This document shows, piece by piece, positions 18,336 through 29,977 of a stretch of 64,000 nucleotides of DNA. Both the position numbers and the translations under genes were made by a program. Under the pieces are notes generated by a model, which did not search any database, was not told where the DNA came from, and was given only the letters and a program-made list of their open reading frames with translations. How positions within the stretch are numbered: the first letter of the stretch is position 1; each line of letters starts with the position of its first letter. The DNA is taken from the NCBI GenBank assembly GCA_037179335.1, contig JAKZHN010000007.1:930001-994000 (forward strand). Direction: 5' to 3'. The stretch comes from Cyclaneusma minus (Eukaryota; Ascomycota; Leotiomycetes; Marthamycetales; Marthamycetaceae).

Positions 18336-21014
18336 GCCAATCGTCTCCGCCTCTGCCAATGCCTCCCCCTGTGCCCTTTCGTTACTTCCTTCAGTCTCCT
18401 TTCGATGGTTCTTGTTTCCCGTCGTCGTCAAGCTTTGTTTCCATCTTCGCATTTACGGCAATGATGGACGAACGGACGATCTGGGAGGTTCCACGATTTC
18501 TGTTTCCGGGAGGCATATTTGATTCGCTATAGGCGTGGCTGCATTGCCACGCGTTACGGCGTTCCTCGTCCTTCTCCCCATGTTCCTCGTCGTCATTTCC
18601 TATGCCCATCCTCTTTGACGGTCCACAGTCCACCATCCCCCCAATGTACCGCGACGAGGCAATTGTATCTTTCATTGGGATTTCAACGTCGTCTTTGCGG
18701 GTTCTGCGGTTTTCTGAGGAAAGGGTGTCTGGGAGTGGGTGGCGATTTGCGATCTGGGAGTGGACTATTTCCCATGCTAGATCGGAGGGAGGCATTTGTC
18801 TGGCCTGATGTGCCTGATGTTTCGGCTGCATTCATTGCATTCTTCCACATATTGCATTTGCGAGGAGCATGGAGCACGGGAGCCCAGGAGCACAGGATAC
18901 TATGCGCCGATGGGATTGGTTGATGATACCTGGGTGGAAACGCACAGTTAGATCGAAAATAATGATGGTATGGGCATGAAAATATATATCTGCTGTTATG
19001 AATCGAGGGTGATAGGTGACTCTCGTGACTTTCTATGTTAATCAGTGCGCGCCTCCAGAGGAGCCAGTCGAGTTTCCCTGTGCCTAACGTCTGTTGCTCT
19101 GTATTACCCACAAGCCAACCATCGTATGATACTTAAGCTTCCAATTTGACGTCAGGAGAGGCAGAAACGGGTTCCGGGCAAACCGAGCAAGGTAGTTTAT
19201 GTACCCAGTGATGACATCGTTCGGAAGTGTACCTAATGATCCGCATAAGCCATAAGGTCAAGGGCTCTGGCCAGGCCTGGAAGATAACAGAGTATCCAAG
19301 CTCATCAATCGGAACATTACGAAAATAGCTTTAGGTGAGCAAGGCCCTGGGTCCTCCAACAGAGAGGAAAGCCCATCGGGTAGAAGCTCGTAAATCTTTC
19401 TAGAGGCAAGACTATAATCTATTGCGACTGTTCCTTGAAGGCCTGGGCCTTCCAATCTTTCGGTGAGTATGAATGTATGATACGACACTTGGCCATACTT
19501 TCTGGAATGGCTGAAAGATGTTGGACACCGGGTTCTGAGATGGGGCAGTTGAACCAGACATTCTGTCGATTGGAGGTCAGGTGGGGCCGTGGGGATGGTC
19601 ATATGTGATGTCTACATGGGACATGAAGCCTGTAGGTACCCGCACGGGAGCATGGATGATGGGATATGTGATCACGATAAGATTATGTTCTGGAAGGATG
19701 GATGGCAACACTGCCAGGGCCCAGAGCCAGGGCGGAGTGAAGTATCCTGCTACGGTGTATTCGGGCAATGGCACATGATCATGGGATGGGAAAATGGCTC
19801 AGGTCGTTGGGAATGATTCGACAAAGTTGTTGGTAAGGTATGTGAGCATAACGGCGGAGATTTTGGCTGTGGTTGGAGGATCTTGAAATGAAAGATGTGT
19901 GGTATTTCTCCAAAGCTGGGGCCATGGAACTGTCTTGAATATGATGGAGTCTGGAGATATCCCACTCGGACATTAACCCAGACAAGAAGATCAGACGATC
20001 AAACCTGAGCGGGGGAGCGCACAGATCCTGGATCATAACAAGCATCGTATTTCGCGCAAGACGTATTTGCAGGGACAGGCCATGCTTGAGAAATTTCCGA
20101 AGCATCGTGGGTCTCAGGGTGTGCGGGATACCGAAGTCCCACGTGCATGCTTCAACCAAGGAAGGTTTCACGGTACAATTATGCTTGTAAGCAGTTTGGC
20201 GATTTGGGTATTCTGCGCTGATGAAACTTGACGAGACAAAGCGTTCAATGGGAGAACAGACGTGAAATGAAGAACACTAATGACGGCGGTCGACGAGAAG
20301 TAGATGGGCTGGTCCTCAAGGGCACCTACGGTCCAAGGTGCAAAGAACTGTTTTCGGGTTTCAAGCATCACAACGCCTCCATATTACAACATTTTTTGGG
20401 TGAGTAGAAGTTCAAGCTCAAGAGCTATCAAAGGCATACAAAACCGTCCCAAAATATCCAGTTTTGCGGCCGTGATGCCGAAATATAAGATTTCTGGAAA
20501 GGGTAGTTCAAGGAGGGGGAGGAGGAGATCCGTCGATGTGCAACAAAACAAACCAGGGAACCTGATTGGCTGCTTTTTCTTGTCATCTTGAGGGTTTTCT
20601 ATCATTTTCAGGGTGGCTCTGTCGTTGTTTAGGGGTTTTGTCGATTTTTGAAAATCCTTACGTTGGTACATGTAGTGGAGTGGTCTGGGCTATCGACAGG
20701 TGGTCGGTGACTCGGTACGGTGGGACGGAGATGGCGGAAAGAGGCGGCTGAGCAGCTGATGATCCCTCGGAAGGAGCGGAGAATGTCATGCAGAATGTGA
20801 ACGATCCTTCGTACCACTACCTGGACTTTTCCAACAGAATCGAGAATGTGGGAGTTGACATGTCGACTTCGGTCTTCGGATGGCGATTGAATTTACCATG
20901 TCAAACTTGACATGACGTCCAAAAGCCGAGATGTCAGGATGACGGTCCCGCTGTCAAAGCCGCGCTTGTTTTAGCATCCCTGACTCTCCTCCCTCCTCCT
21001 TGTCGTCCATCAAA
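18336..21014. other. 2.7-kb stretch without a resolved gene
   Basis: 18336-18950 is probably the 3' region of THP3. Between 19260 and 20680 the minus strand has a series of medium open segments (19258-19602, 19577-19774, 19779-20171, 20168-20371, 20384-20671) with hydrophobic stretches such as EILYFGITAAKLDILGRF, PPWLWALAVLPSIL and AVMLTYLTNNFVE. They could be exons of an unrecognised membrane protein or a decayed gene. I could not find a set of splice sites joining them in phase, so no CDS is called. Confidence 0.3.
20897..20914. promoter_or_regulatory. Perfect 8-bp inverted repeat, catgtcaa/ttgacatg
   Basis: An 18-bp palindrome with a 2-bp centre. It is followed directly by tgacgtc, a CRE-like core, and preceded about 45 bp upstream by another ttgacatg-containing near-palindrome (gttgacatgtcgac). 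It lies about 100 bp before the ATG at 21015 and could be a dimeric transcription factor site. This is inferred from sequence only. Confidence 0.4.
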
Positions 21015-21461
21015 ATGCTTCCGACGATGGACTCAGATAAGCTTCCACGGGAAATTCTAGAAGAAGGCAATTTCCACACGTTCAATCTATCTGAATACAA
21101 ACGTTATCGTGCGGATTTCATACCGGACTGGCATGTGAAGCTGCAGGCCTGCAAGGGAAGCACCAAATCCCAGCACATGGTACACAGGATCATCTTCATG
21201 ATACCCAGATCCCGAACGCTTGATGCATGGGAGGCTCGAAAGGGAAGTTGTCTCCAGCACCCGTTCTTTTGGAGACCTTTGCACTGCCTTGGTAAGCTGT
21301 TTGTCAGTCTCTTTAGGACTCTCGGCTTGCTGAACTGCCAGAAAAAGTTTATGCAGATAATGCAGGGGCGTCAGGGGAAGCACATTGATCGGACTGGACC
21401 TGCAGAGAAGGTCTCGAGAGAAGTTTCTAAAACTTCTGGAATAAAGCCACCAAGGAATTGA
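21015..21461 (+). CDS. Hypothetical 148-aa protein (doubtful)
   Basis: Open frame from an ATG in a fitting context (catcaaaATGC after a CT-rich leader) to a stop at 21461: MLPTMDSDKLPREILEEGNF at the start, a basic helix in the middle and a Lys-rich end. KLPREILEE is vaguely like the start of an F-box, but the rest does not support that. No paralogue or family is recognised. The minus strand is also open over much of the same interval, which weakens the case. Palindromic motifs about 100 bp upstream are the only regulatory hint. Confidence 0.3.
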   Translation: MLPTMDSDKLPREILEEGNFHTFNLSEYKRYRADFIPDWHVKLQACKGSTKSQHMVHRIIFMIPRSRTLDAWEARKGSCLQHPFFWRPLHCLGKLFVSLFRTLGLLNCQKKFMQIMQGRQGKHIDRTGPAEKVSREVSKTSGIKPPRN

Positions 21462-23432
21462 TGCGGTGGCTCTTCTGCTGCTCCGAGGAATCGAGTCTTC
21501 GGCGACCGAGGGGAGTACTCGAGCCTCGTACTCGACGTGTATCTCGTGTTGTCGTCGGTTGTGCTACTTGGAGGTGTGAATCTTGTGGAAGGCCTCGGGT
21601 CGCTGAACGTGACGGAGAACGTGACAGAAGTCGGAATGTTGCAGTGGTGGCTTCTCGCAGCGACAGGCGATGAATGATACTATTGAAAGTAGAGTTCGAT
21701 GGATCGAGATGAATCTGGACTTGCTGCCACAGTTTGAAGCAGCGAAGCTGATTAACGAACTCCGGTATGATAGCTTGTTGAATGTAGATATTCTCGTTAC
21801 TTCACTACCGGTTGGACTTTGCTGTAACCAGCTGAGATTACTCTGGGCTAGAATACGAGATTGCTGATTGGAATTGGAATTATTGGGTATGGACGGATGA
21901 CGAAGTTCGGGTAGCCGGTTGTGTAATTGTTGGGATTCGAGACATGGAGCCTCGTGGTTGGATCTGTTGCTGTGTGTAACTTGGGGATGATAAGTTGGGT
22001 GTCATCGGGTAGGTTCGATTGATTGGACCTGCGTCTGCTCCTCGGGATTTGGAGATCATTGGATTATCGAAGTAAGTTGAGATGAAGTCAGTTGAGAATT
22101 GAGATGACCCAAGTAGTCTTATTTGTTTATAACTTGGAAGAGCTAAACAACTTGAGAGCGACTCACGCGTATCGATGTCATGATGGCAGACTGAGGGTTG
22201 ATTGGAGTAATGTAGCAAACTTTATATTATTGGGACAGAAGAGTCGTCCTGAGCTAAACTCAGCCCTGTCCCCCTGGCTCTCTTAACTAACCCAAGAAAG
22301 CTGGAGACTCAACAGGCTTGAACAACGGTAACATGGCTTTCCAAGGCTCGGAGAATAAGTTATCGTCTTCAACGGCGACCGGTGAGCTTCAGTCTAAGCT
22401 GGTCTGCTTCAACGTGTACAGGCCTCAGACATGACATCGGTGGAGGCCTTCGTGCTCTTGGCCGGTCTTCGTACTCTTGGCCGGTCTTCACCCTTGTGCC
22501 GAAGGGAACAGTCCATCGGAGTCAATTGGGATGACAGCGTCCAATGACCATCCTGAAAGTCAAAGCAATCAACAAGAAATTCAAACAAAGAGAGAACAAA
22601 AAACTCACAGGGCTGTCTCCCAGCGCACCGACATCCCAGGCCCCGCCAGCCAAACTGTGGCAATCGCGTGGTCAGCACCGCTAATGTACAAAGAAAGCAT
22701 GGCACCCTAGAAACATGACCGGGGCCGACTTGCAGAAGGCCGGCTCCGGAAAGTGGCATCTGAAAGTGAAGCGTCAATGCAAAGTCAAGGCCATGGGGAA
22801 ATTCAAACACAGGCTGAGAGGAGATCAGATGCGACACTGGGCGTTGGTGACGGACGTGCAGCGGCAGACACATTTCTAGAAATCTCTTGGGCGTAGAAAC
22901 ACGCGGGGAAAGGGGAACATGTATTGGGTGCAGGAGGCTGCGGCCGTTCATGACATGGCGGCTCAGGCAAATAATGCACGGCGCTTGTCCTACTCGAGCA
23001 GCTGGACGGCTTAGCCTTTGCCCCAATCTCGCCACCGGCTGTGAGATTGAACCACAACTCTTCGCAACGACTGCGCCCGACTCAAATCGACTGCATCCTT
23101 CCCGCCCGACAACCACATACCCAAGCCAAAGCGCGCTGTCACTCTCCCAGATATCTGTCGCCGCCCCGCCGTCGCGTCCCAGTTCCCGCGCGACCACATC
23201 TCGCGCCGCCACCTTCGCACACCACGCTTATCGCGACCCAACACCAGCACCCTACCGCCCGGGTCCCCAAACCTCGACAAGGCTTTCTCGGATCTGCCAA
23301 AGCGTCCCCTCACCTCCTGCCCTGCCGCCCGATTGCGGCGCCAGAGCAAACCACGCGTCTATCTTGAATTGCCAGAGCGCACGAAGGGTTGTCTGACCTG
23401 TGAGAGGCGCCCCATCAGGTGCACAGGTCAAC
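21462..23432. other. Intergenic region and long BEM1 leader
   Basis: No gene recognised. A 19-bp tandem duplication (ttcgtgctcttggccggtc / ttcgtactcttggccggtc) lies at about 22448-22486. 23060-23430 is C-rich and open on the plus strand without family-like sequence, as expected for a BEM1 5' UTR. The long minus-strand ORF at 22409-23212 is treated as spurious. Confidence 0.4.
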
Positions 23433-25411
23433 ATGAAGGTGAGTCGAATTTCAAAATGTCATGCGTCATTTGGGACTTCAACTCTAACCTAGCATTCCGC
23501 AACCAGGCCCTCAGGCGCTCCATCAAGGGAGAGAAGAATGAACCCAAGAACTCGCATGTCTCAATCACCCCCAAGTCCGCCCTCGCCATCGTGCCGCCCA
23601 AGAAGGTTGGTCTTCTGTGCTCCCCCGCGCTGACAACGCTCGATTGCGCCCGCTGACACTCGCGCGACAGGTTATCCGCGCACTCTACGACTACGAAGCT
23701 CAGACTACCCAGGAGCTGAGCTTTTCGCGAGGCGACTTCTTTCACGTCATCGGTCGCGAGAACGACACTGAGTGGTACGAGGCCTGTAACCCCGCCGTGC
23801 CTGACGCTCGCGGTTTGGTGCCTGTCGCATTTTTCCAAGCTCTGGGCAAAACTGAGCGAGATAGCGGCCACTCTGATCTGTCCAAGGGTAGTACGAAAGC
23901 TCCGGACCACGATTCGGGATACTCTGAAAGACCTGGCTCTGGAAATCCTATGCCCACGGACGCCTCACGGCGAGCATCAACCAATATGGCACAGCGACAC
24001 AAAGGTGCGATGGTTTACGGAGTGGTCATGTACGACTTTAATGCTGAGAGGCCCGACGAGTTGGAAGCCAAAGCGGGCGAAGCTATTATTGTAATTGCGC
24101 AGTCGAATCCTGAGTGGTTTGTCGCAAAACCCATTGGACGATTGGGCGGACCTGGTCTTATTCCTCTGTCGTTTATTGAGATCCGGGACATGACCACCGG
24201 CCAAACCGTTGTTGATACACAAGATGCAGTCACTAGAGCTGGAGTGCCCAGGGTGGAGGAATGGAAGAAAATGGCCGCCGACTACAAGAATAGTAGTATC
24301 ACTCTGGGCAAGTTTGAGTCTCAGCAACAGCAACAGCAGAGTCTCGAACAGGGAATGGACCAGATGAGCCTGTCCCCAATCAGAAGACCGAGCAATGGGC
24401 AAAGCTTCGTTAGTCCCCCCAACATCTTTGTTATGCTTGAATGCTTATAATGCACTGAAACTAACTGAATTACAGCAACAACCCCGCGCAGACTATACAG
24501 CGGGAAGCAATACTCAACAACAGCAACAAGTCCAGCAGGCCTCATACGAGCAGCGATCCAGTACCCAAATGTTGTGCCCTGTCGCAGCCCAGATCCCCCG
24601 CTACTGTTTCGCTGAGGACAAATACTGGTTCGTGGTTGATGCGACTATGGAGGATGGTTCGCGCTGGGAGCTGTCGAGATATTATGAGGACTTCTACGAC
24701 TTCCAGATCGCCCTGCTCACTGAATTCCCCGCTGAGGCTGGTAACACTGGAGCTCAGAAGCGCACCTTACCTTACATGCCCGGTCCTGTCAACTATGTCA
24801 CGGATGCGATTACGGATGGAAGACGACAAAACCTTGACGCTTATGTCAAGAACCTGTTGAACCAACCAGAGTACATCTCCAAGTGCGACCTGGTCAAGCA
24901 ATTCTTCGACCCACGCGACGGAGATTTCGAGATCGACCCCAATGCAGTCAACGAGGATTACCGACTCTCCGGCGCCTCGCAATCATCACGCGAATCCCCC
25001 GACGTACACTCCGCCCAATCTTCTCGCAACAACCTCAATGGCGGCACCGAATACCCCGGCCTCTCCGCCCCACCCGCCCGCCAACCATCCCACCGCGACG
25101 CCCCCTCCAACAGCGCCCCCCAGCCACCCAACGGCAGCGCTCCCCAAAACGCCGCAGCCGCCTCCGCCATGAAAGTCAAGATCTATTTCGGCGACGACCT
25201 GATTGCGATCCGCGTGCCCTCCGACATCTCCTACCAAGCCCTTTACGACAAGATCCGCGATCGTCTCAGGATCCCGGAGCGTGAAGAGATTGCCATGTTC
25301 TATAAGGACGAGGCGAGCGGCGAGCGACCCAACTTGCTGAGCGATAACGATCTGGACTTTGCGCTCAAGAGAAACGATAAGCTGATTATTTATGTGGAAT
25401 ACAGCAACTAG
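23433..25411 (+). CDS. BEM1: Cell-polarity scaffold Bem1/Scd2 (SH3-SH3-PX-PB1)
   Basis: Bem1 links the Cdc42 exchange factor Cdc24, PAK kinases and, in fungi with NADPH oxidases, the Nox machinery at growth sites. Four exons: 23433-23438 (only ATG AAG), 23507-23605, 23671-24408, 24476-25411, totalling 592 aa. All junctions are in phase and recreate the conserved start MKALRRSIKG and PPKKVIRALYDYEAQ. Domains: SH3-1 about 36-95 (ALYDY, GLVPVAFF), SH3-2 about 160-220 (VMYDFNAERPDELEAKAGE, GLIPLSFIEI), Gln-rich linker, PX about 310-425 (RYCFAEDKYWFVVDA, RYYEDFYDFQ, LPYMPGPV), Ser/Pro linker, PB1 about 512-592 (MKVKIYFGDDLIAIRV, LLSDNDLDFALKRNDKL). Order and length match fungal Bem1/BemA. The 6-nt first coding exon means ORF-based searches miss the start. 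Confidence 0.96.
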
Positions 25412-26958
25412 AGGATGGGCGCAACCGCACGCTACGGCTATGCGGCTACTTCGATTCAAACGAGTTACTTTAGGGCGGAATTACCTTATTTTAGTCTACT
25501 ATGCGGCTTCGACTTTGCGCCTCGCATACTTCATCGGCTCTTTCGTCATAGGTGTTTATTTCTTCCTGCTGCGCGCGATATATCAGTCGACTTTCTGAAG
25601 AGGGATTAATCCATCCATCGAACACTCGTCTCTTCTATAGAGGGCCGAATGCAATACGATGCGATGTCCCTTAGGTCGATACATGCTACGCACGAGAAGG
25701 CTCCAAATACTCCAAATACTCATGAATGGCGTTGGCGTTTGTTGCGTTTCCCATCGCAAGGGAAGGAAGGGTGGTGTTATATCCCGTGTGATCGCTTTGA
25801 TGATGGCTTTCGGTTCTCTTTTGCAGCTGAAATGTCTCTGGAAAATTTGAAGCTCGTTTCTTTGGTGTATAAGCGTTTTTTCGTTGATGATGAGATGGTG
25901 ATGAGATGGAAGTGCGAGCTTAAATTCTTTGTCGTCATAGCTTGGCGAAACATTACTGCGTTTGGTGTTGATGAGGCTTCTTTTGTTGTCTGGACGGGGT
26001 CGGGGAGATGTGGGGGGAGGATGTTTGGTGTGGAAAGTGCGTTTGTAGCACTTGGGTTTCTGAGATGCTTTGCAAAAGGCGGAAGGGAGGAAAGGAGAGC
26101 AGGCTGGACGAGATGGGAAAGATGGAAGGGGTGGAAGCAGGGTAAAGGTGGAGGGCTAGCTTTGTTTCGTTGTACATAGCATGCTTGAATGGCTTGATAC
26201 TGCACTTTCTCACTCTGTGTTTGTGCCATGGTATTGCATAATGCACTGGGACCGTTGAGTTGGCAAGCAAGCTCCTTGGGGAGACCAAGGAGATTCGCCA
26301 TGACAGTGACCACTTGTTTGTCGTCAATTTCTGCAAATACCAACTCTTTGAACACTCCCTAATAGTCGCAGGTTGTTCAGACCGAATTTAACATGGTCGG
26401 TAATGCGAGCAGCGAATCACTTTCGAAGAAACGTCATAGATGCTAGAACGAGACGGGCAAGTCGTTGTTTTTTTTTTTCCGAACTTTCTGAGGATCAAAG
26501 GATGCTGATAGTTTGACGAGGCAGTCGCAGCATGAACCTCCTACCACTGGTGATGCGTTATACGCATTGCTCCCTCTTCTCCATACCTAACAGCAAAAGA
26601 AACACAAAGCCGAATTGAAGGAAGAGTTTAAAGATATACAATCCGCCAGGCCTTGTCTATGGGCCTGTCCAAGCTATGAGACCACCAGCATCGCCATTAG
26701 ACGGCACATGCACAGACAAGGTTAGGAAATAAGAAAGCATTAATTTTCAATGCCCTCAGACCTCCATCGTCAAGATAAGTTATATCCTACGTGTATGACC
26801 GTTACTATCCGAAGACTATGTATCTCCTCTCCGGCAGGTACCAACTCGCCCTCAATTTCCAATTCCACTTTATTTCTAGGATATGGCACTTACAACTCTC
26901 GACAGTACCAGAGCTTTTTCAAAACTCCCACAAAATCTGAAAATTCAAGATCTAAATA
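25412..26958. other. Intergenic region downstream of BEM1
   Basis: Presumed BEM1 3' UTR, then unresolved sequence. Overlapping ORFs on both strands (25649-26179 plus, 25777-26355 minus) show no family signal. A T13 run occurs near 26467. Confidence 0.4.
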
Positions 26959-27350
26959 GGATCCAGGTCTCCACACTCACCCTGAGATTCCCCACACTCA
27001 CCCTGCCTGATATTTTAGGCAGAAAGCTTTTTTTTAGCATTTTGGAACCGGTCGACGTGCAATAAAACTTAAATGCCGGCGTTTACCCGGTCCAAATGTC
27101 TTTGGAGTGAAATCAAATATCACCACCACCACCGCTCCAGCTCCAAACTGCAATTACAGCTTTAAATTAGCAGCTCCATTTCCAGCTCTATTCCCAGCTC
27201 CATTTCCAGCCTTGCGCGCGCTGCAGCGCATGCCAGGAAGCTATTCTTACTCATTTTGGTGACAAAACCCTTGCAAAAATAACCTTTTGCCTAAAATATA
27301 AGGCAGGGTGAGTGTGGGGAATCTCAGGGTAAGTGTGGGGACCTGGATCC
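26959..27350. mobile_element. 392-bp MITE with ~64-bp terminal inverted repeats and 9-bp target duplications
   Basis: The left end (26959-27022) and the reverse complement of the right end (27287-27350) match over about 64 bp with only a few differences. Both start ggatccaggt and contain the block gagattccccacactcaccc. The element is flanked on both sides by the identical 9-bp sequence atctaaata (26950-26958 and 27351-27359), which is a target-site duplication. It has no transposase ORF, so it is a non-autonomous miniature element. A 9-bp duplication and long inverted ends fit the Mutator (MULE) superfamily. The centre contains repeated 'agctccatttccagct' words. It sits about 115 bp upstream of the initiator tRNA gene. 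Confidence 0.9.
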
Positions 27351-27465
27351 ATCTAAATATTCCATTTATTTGTTTGTTTTTGGTGCGAAAAGAGAGCAAT
27401 GAACGATCGCCTCTCTCACACATACATACATGTAGGCGGAAAAATGAGCCAAGAATCCATCAACA

Positions 27466-27537
27466 AGCAACATGGCGCAGCGGAAGCGCGCCGGGCTCAT
27501 AACCCGGAGGGCCCCCGATCGAAACGGGGTGTTGCTA
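27466..27537 (+). tRNA. Initiator tRNA-Met (CAT anticodon), intronless
   Basis: The 72-nt gene folds as a cloverleaf. The 7-bp acceptor stem pairs agcaaca with tgttgct. The D-arm has gcgc stems. The anticodon stem ccggg/cccgg has three G-C pairs next to the loop ctCATaa, and the T-stem pairs ccccg with cggg(g). The T-loop is atcgaaa instead of ttcgaat, and the first pair is A-T; both are hallmarks of eukaryotic initiator tRNA. The discriminator base is A at 27537. The internal B-box (gatcgaaac) is the initiator variant. Confidence 0.95.
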
Positions 27538-27551
27538 AGACTTGAAGTATC

Positions 27552-27569
27552 TTTTTTTGCAATTTTTTT
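27552..27569 (+). terminator. Pol III terminator T-runs after the tRNA gene
   Basis: Two runs of seven T residues (27552-27558 and 27563-27569) begin 15 bp after the tRNA 3' end, a standard RNA polymerase III stop with a backup copy. Confidence 0.85.
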
Positions 27570-28027
27570 GTGCAATTTTCTTTGTGTGGAGTGTGGACTG
27601 GGGGGAGATGAGGCTTGGTTGGGGATCGGGGATGATGGGGTGTGAGTCATATTTGTGGGTCCGGTAATGAACCAACGACCGGGCGACTGACGATGGTGGG
27701 ATATGTGCTGGAGAGCACGACATGTCTGGTCTGGTGAAAACCAGAACCTGGGGGCAGAAAGTAGAAAGGTGAGAGATCAGAGGATTGAAGCAGAGTATTG
27801 CAGAGTGCAGAGTGCAGAGTGATGATTGTGCATGGCTTGTGATTTTGTTGGATGAGACTTGGCGCTGTTGAATTTCATCTCTTTAGACCCTGAATTTCCC
27901 ATGCCTGCATGCCCTGCTCTTTCTCCTCCTCCTCTTTCAAGAGCAAAGCAAGAAGACACTACTAAGGCAGTAAAGACGAAATATCGTCAGGCCCCCATTC
28001 ATGCATCCTCCCTTTGAACATCTCCCC
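27570..28027. other. Intergenic region between the tRNA and thymidylate synthase 3' end
   Basis: No gene seen. A short tandem gcagagtgcagagtgcagagt run occurs near 27800. Confidence 0.4.
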
Positions 28028-29245
28028 CTAAACACTCATAGCCATCTTAATCCCCTTATGCGGATTATACCCGCTCACCACAAAATCCTCATTCGCCCAG
28101 CCATCAATATTCCCATCCCATTTTTCCCTATTCTTAATCTCCAAGGTCGGAAAATCCCTCGGCTCCCTCTGTATCTGCTCCTGCAGCGCGTCAATATGAT
28201 CGACATAAATATGCGCATCGCCCAGCACATGTGTGAACGTGCCTGGAGTCAAATCGCAGGCATGTGCAAGCATGTGCGTGAGAAGCGCATACGAGGCGAT
28301 GTTGAAGGGAACTCCCAAGCCCATGTCCGCGGACCGTTGGTAGAGCGTGCAATGCAGCACTCCCTTCTCTTTTACACCATCTTCAATCTTCTTGCCTTCC
28401 TTCTCAGCAGCCAATTTCGCAGCATACCCCTTCGCGCCTCTCACCGCACTGGGGTACGACACGTAAAACTGCGCAAACATATGACAAGGCGGCAGCGCCA
28501 TTTTCTTCAAATCCGCCGGATTCCACGCACTGAGTATAATCCTCCTATCATACGGCTTATTCCTCAACTTATCAACCACGTCTTTCAACTGATCAACGCC
28601 TTGTCCGGAATAATCTGTGTTTGCGTCAACGTATTCGGCGCCAAAGTGGCGCCATTGGAAACCGTATACGGGACCGAGGTCGCCTTCGGCGCGGTGGGAT
28701 AGGCCGATGGAGTCCAAGTAGGCGCGTGAGCCGTTGCCGTCCCAGATGTGGATTCCGGCGGAAGACAAGGGGAGCGAGGAGGTGGAGGCGGAAATGAACC
28801 AGAGGAGTTCGGTGAGGACGGCGCGGAGGAAGACGCGTTTTGTGGTGAGGAGGGGGAGGATGGGAAGGTTGGTGGTGGGGTGGGTGAGGGTGAATTTAAG
28901 GGGGCGGGGAGCGAAGAGGGAGAGGGTGCCGGTTCCTGTTCTAATGAGGGGAGTTAGTTGATGGATTGAGGTATTGGTGTTGAGTTCGGAGAAGGAAATG
29001 ATTAGGCGAAAGAGTGTCTCTTACCGGTCAGGCCGGTGTTCGCCATTCTCCAGAATTTCGCGAATCAGGTTCAGATATTGGTACTCCTCGTGTTGCGGCT
29101 GGAACGGTGGAGCCGAAGACGAAGAGGCTGAGTCGGCCTCTGGTTTTTCCTCGGTCTTTGGGAGCATGGCGTTTTGCTGTTCAGCCATTTTGGAGACTTG
29201 GACGGGGGTTGAGCGGGCTGCTGCTTCTTCAAGAGTGGGCGCCAT
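28028..29245 (-). CDS. CDC21: Thymidylate synthase
   Basis: Converts dUMP to dTMP using methylene-tetrahydrofolate (EC 2.1.1.45). Two exons: 29245-29025 and 28940-28028, 377 aa. The splice rebuilds the conserved DRTGTGTLSLFAP. Other signatures are LLTTKRVFLRAVLTELLWFI, IHIWDGNGSRAYLDSIG, LGPVYGFQWRHFGAEY, the nucleophile region ALPPCHMFAQFYV (active Cys), YQRSADMGLGVPFNIASYA and LGDAHIYVDHIDAL. An extra charged segment of about 30 residues between YVSYPS and GVLHCTLYQRS is a typical fungal insertion. Start choice: ATG 29245 (MAPTLEEAAAR) has an A at -3. The frame also contains ATGs at 29392 and 29371 that would add up to 49 Ser/Arg-rich residues, possibly an alternative targeting peptide. Identification is certain; only the start is open. 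Confidence 0.95.
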
Positions 29246-29977
29246 TATGTCGAGTTTGAAGCTGGAATACGAATTGCGAGTGAATGTCAAGCTGAGAGAA
29301 GTCGCGTACTGGGAAGACGCGCTCCGACTTAGCGTGTCTTCGGCTGCACGCTCTCTAAATGGCTGTGTCATTTTAGTCAGCGTCAATGTCATTTGGGCTT
29401 TGTGACTGTCATCAGCTGTTTACAACTTTCTTCTTTTTGGACCCAATCAGTAATATCGTGCAACTTCGAATTGCCTTATTCTTAAAATTTTTGTCAGCTT
29501 TTACTCAGCGGCAAGTCTGTCAATTGACGCAAATTCGCAAACACCGAGCCAAGCCCGGGCATCCCGTGACAGCGCCCAGCAAGCCTCCACCCCCTCCACT
29601 CTTCATCCATTCGTCAATTTACGAAGGACAGCTGCCATGTTCATGCACCTCCCCAGACATCAGGTCCATTTTCGAGGACTCCACAACGGAAACAGGCATA
29701 TCCATCGACGCCGAAGATTTGAAATGGGTCGCTATGGGACGAATCGCGGTGTGTGCGGTGAGAGGAGGGAATCTGACCGGTGGAAGGGTTCCGCCGTGCC
29801 ACCACCCACACGTGTGAATGGTATAAGCTTAAAGCTGTGGATGTTGATTGTAGGACCATATATGAGTTTCTTGTGTTTCCCTGTTTTCTTTGAACTCTGA
29901 TATCGTTTCTCTTTCTCGGGACCTTTCTATTTCGCAATTCCAAGAATCTCCATCGCTGCTTCCCTTCTCCGCGAACA
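29246..29977. other. Divergent promoter region between thymidylate synthase and the SDR gene
   Basis: A 732-bp gap between two outward-facing genes. It is mostly without coding features except the possible N-terminal extension of thymidylate synthase up to 29392. Confidence 0.45.

Noticed and set aside
19258..20671. Possible multi-exon membrane protein on the minus strand
   Set aside because: Hydrophobic open segments exist but I could not join them with valid in-phase splice sites; left as an unresolved region.
22409..23212. 267-aa minus-strand ORF upstream of BEM1
   Set aside because: No family features, no splice support, and it lies in GC-rich leader sequence that is open in several frames.
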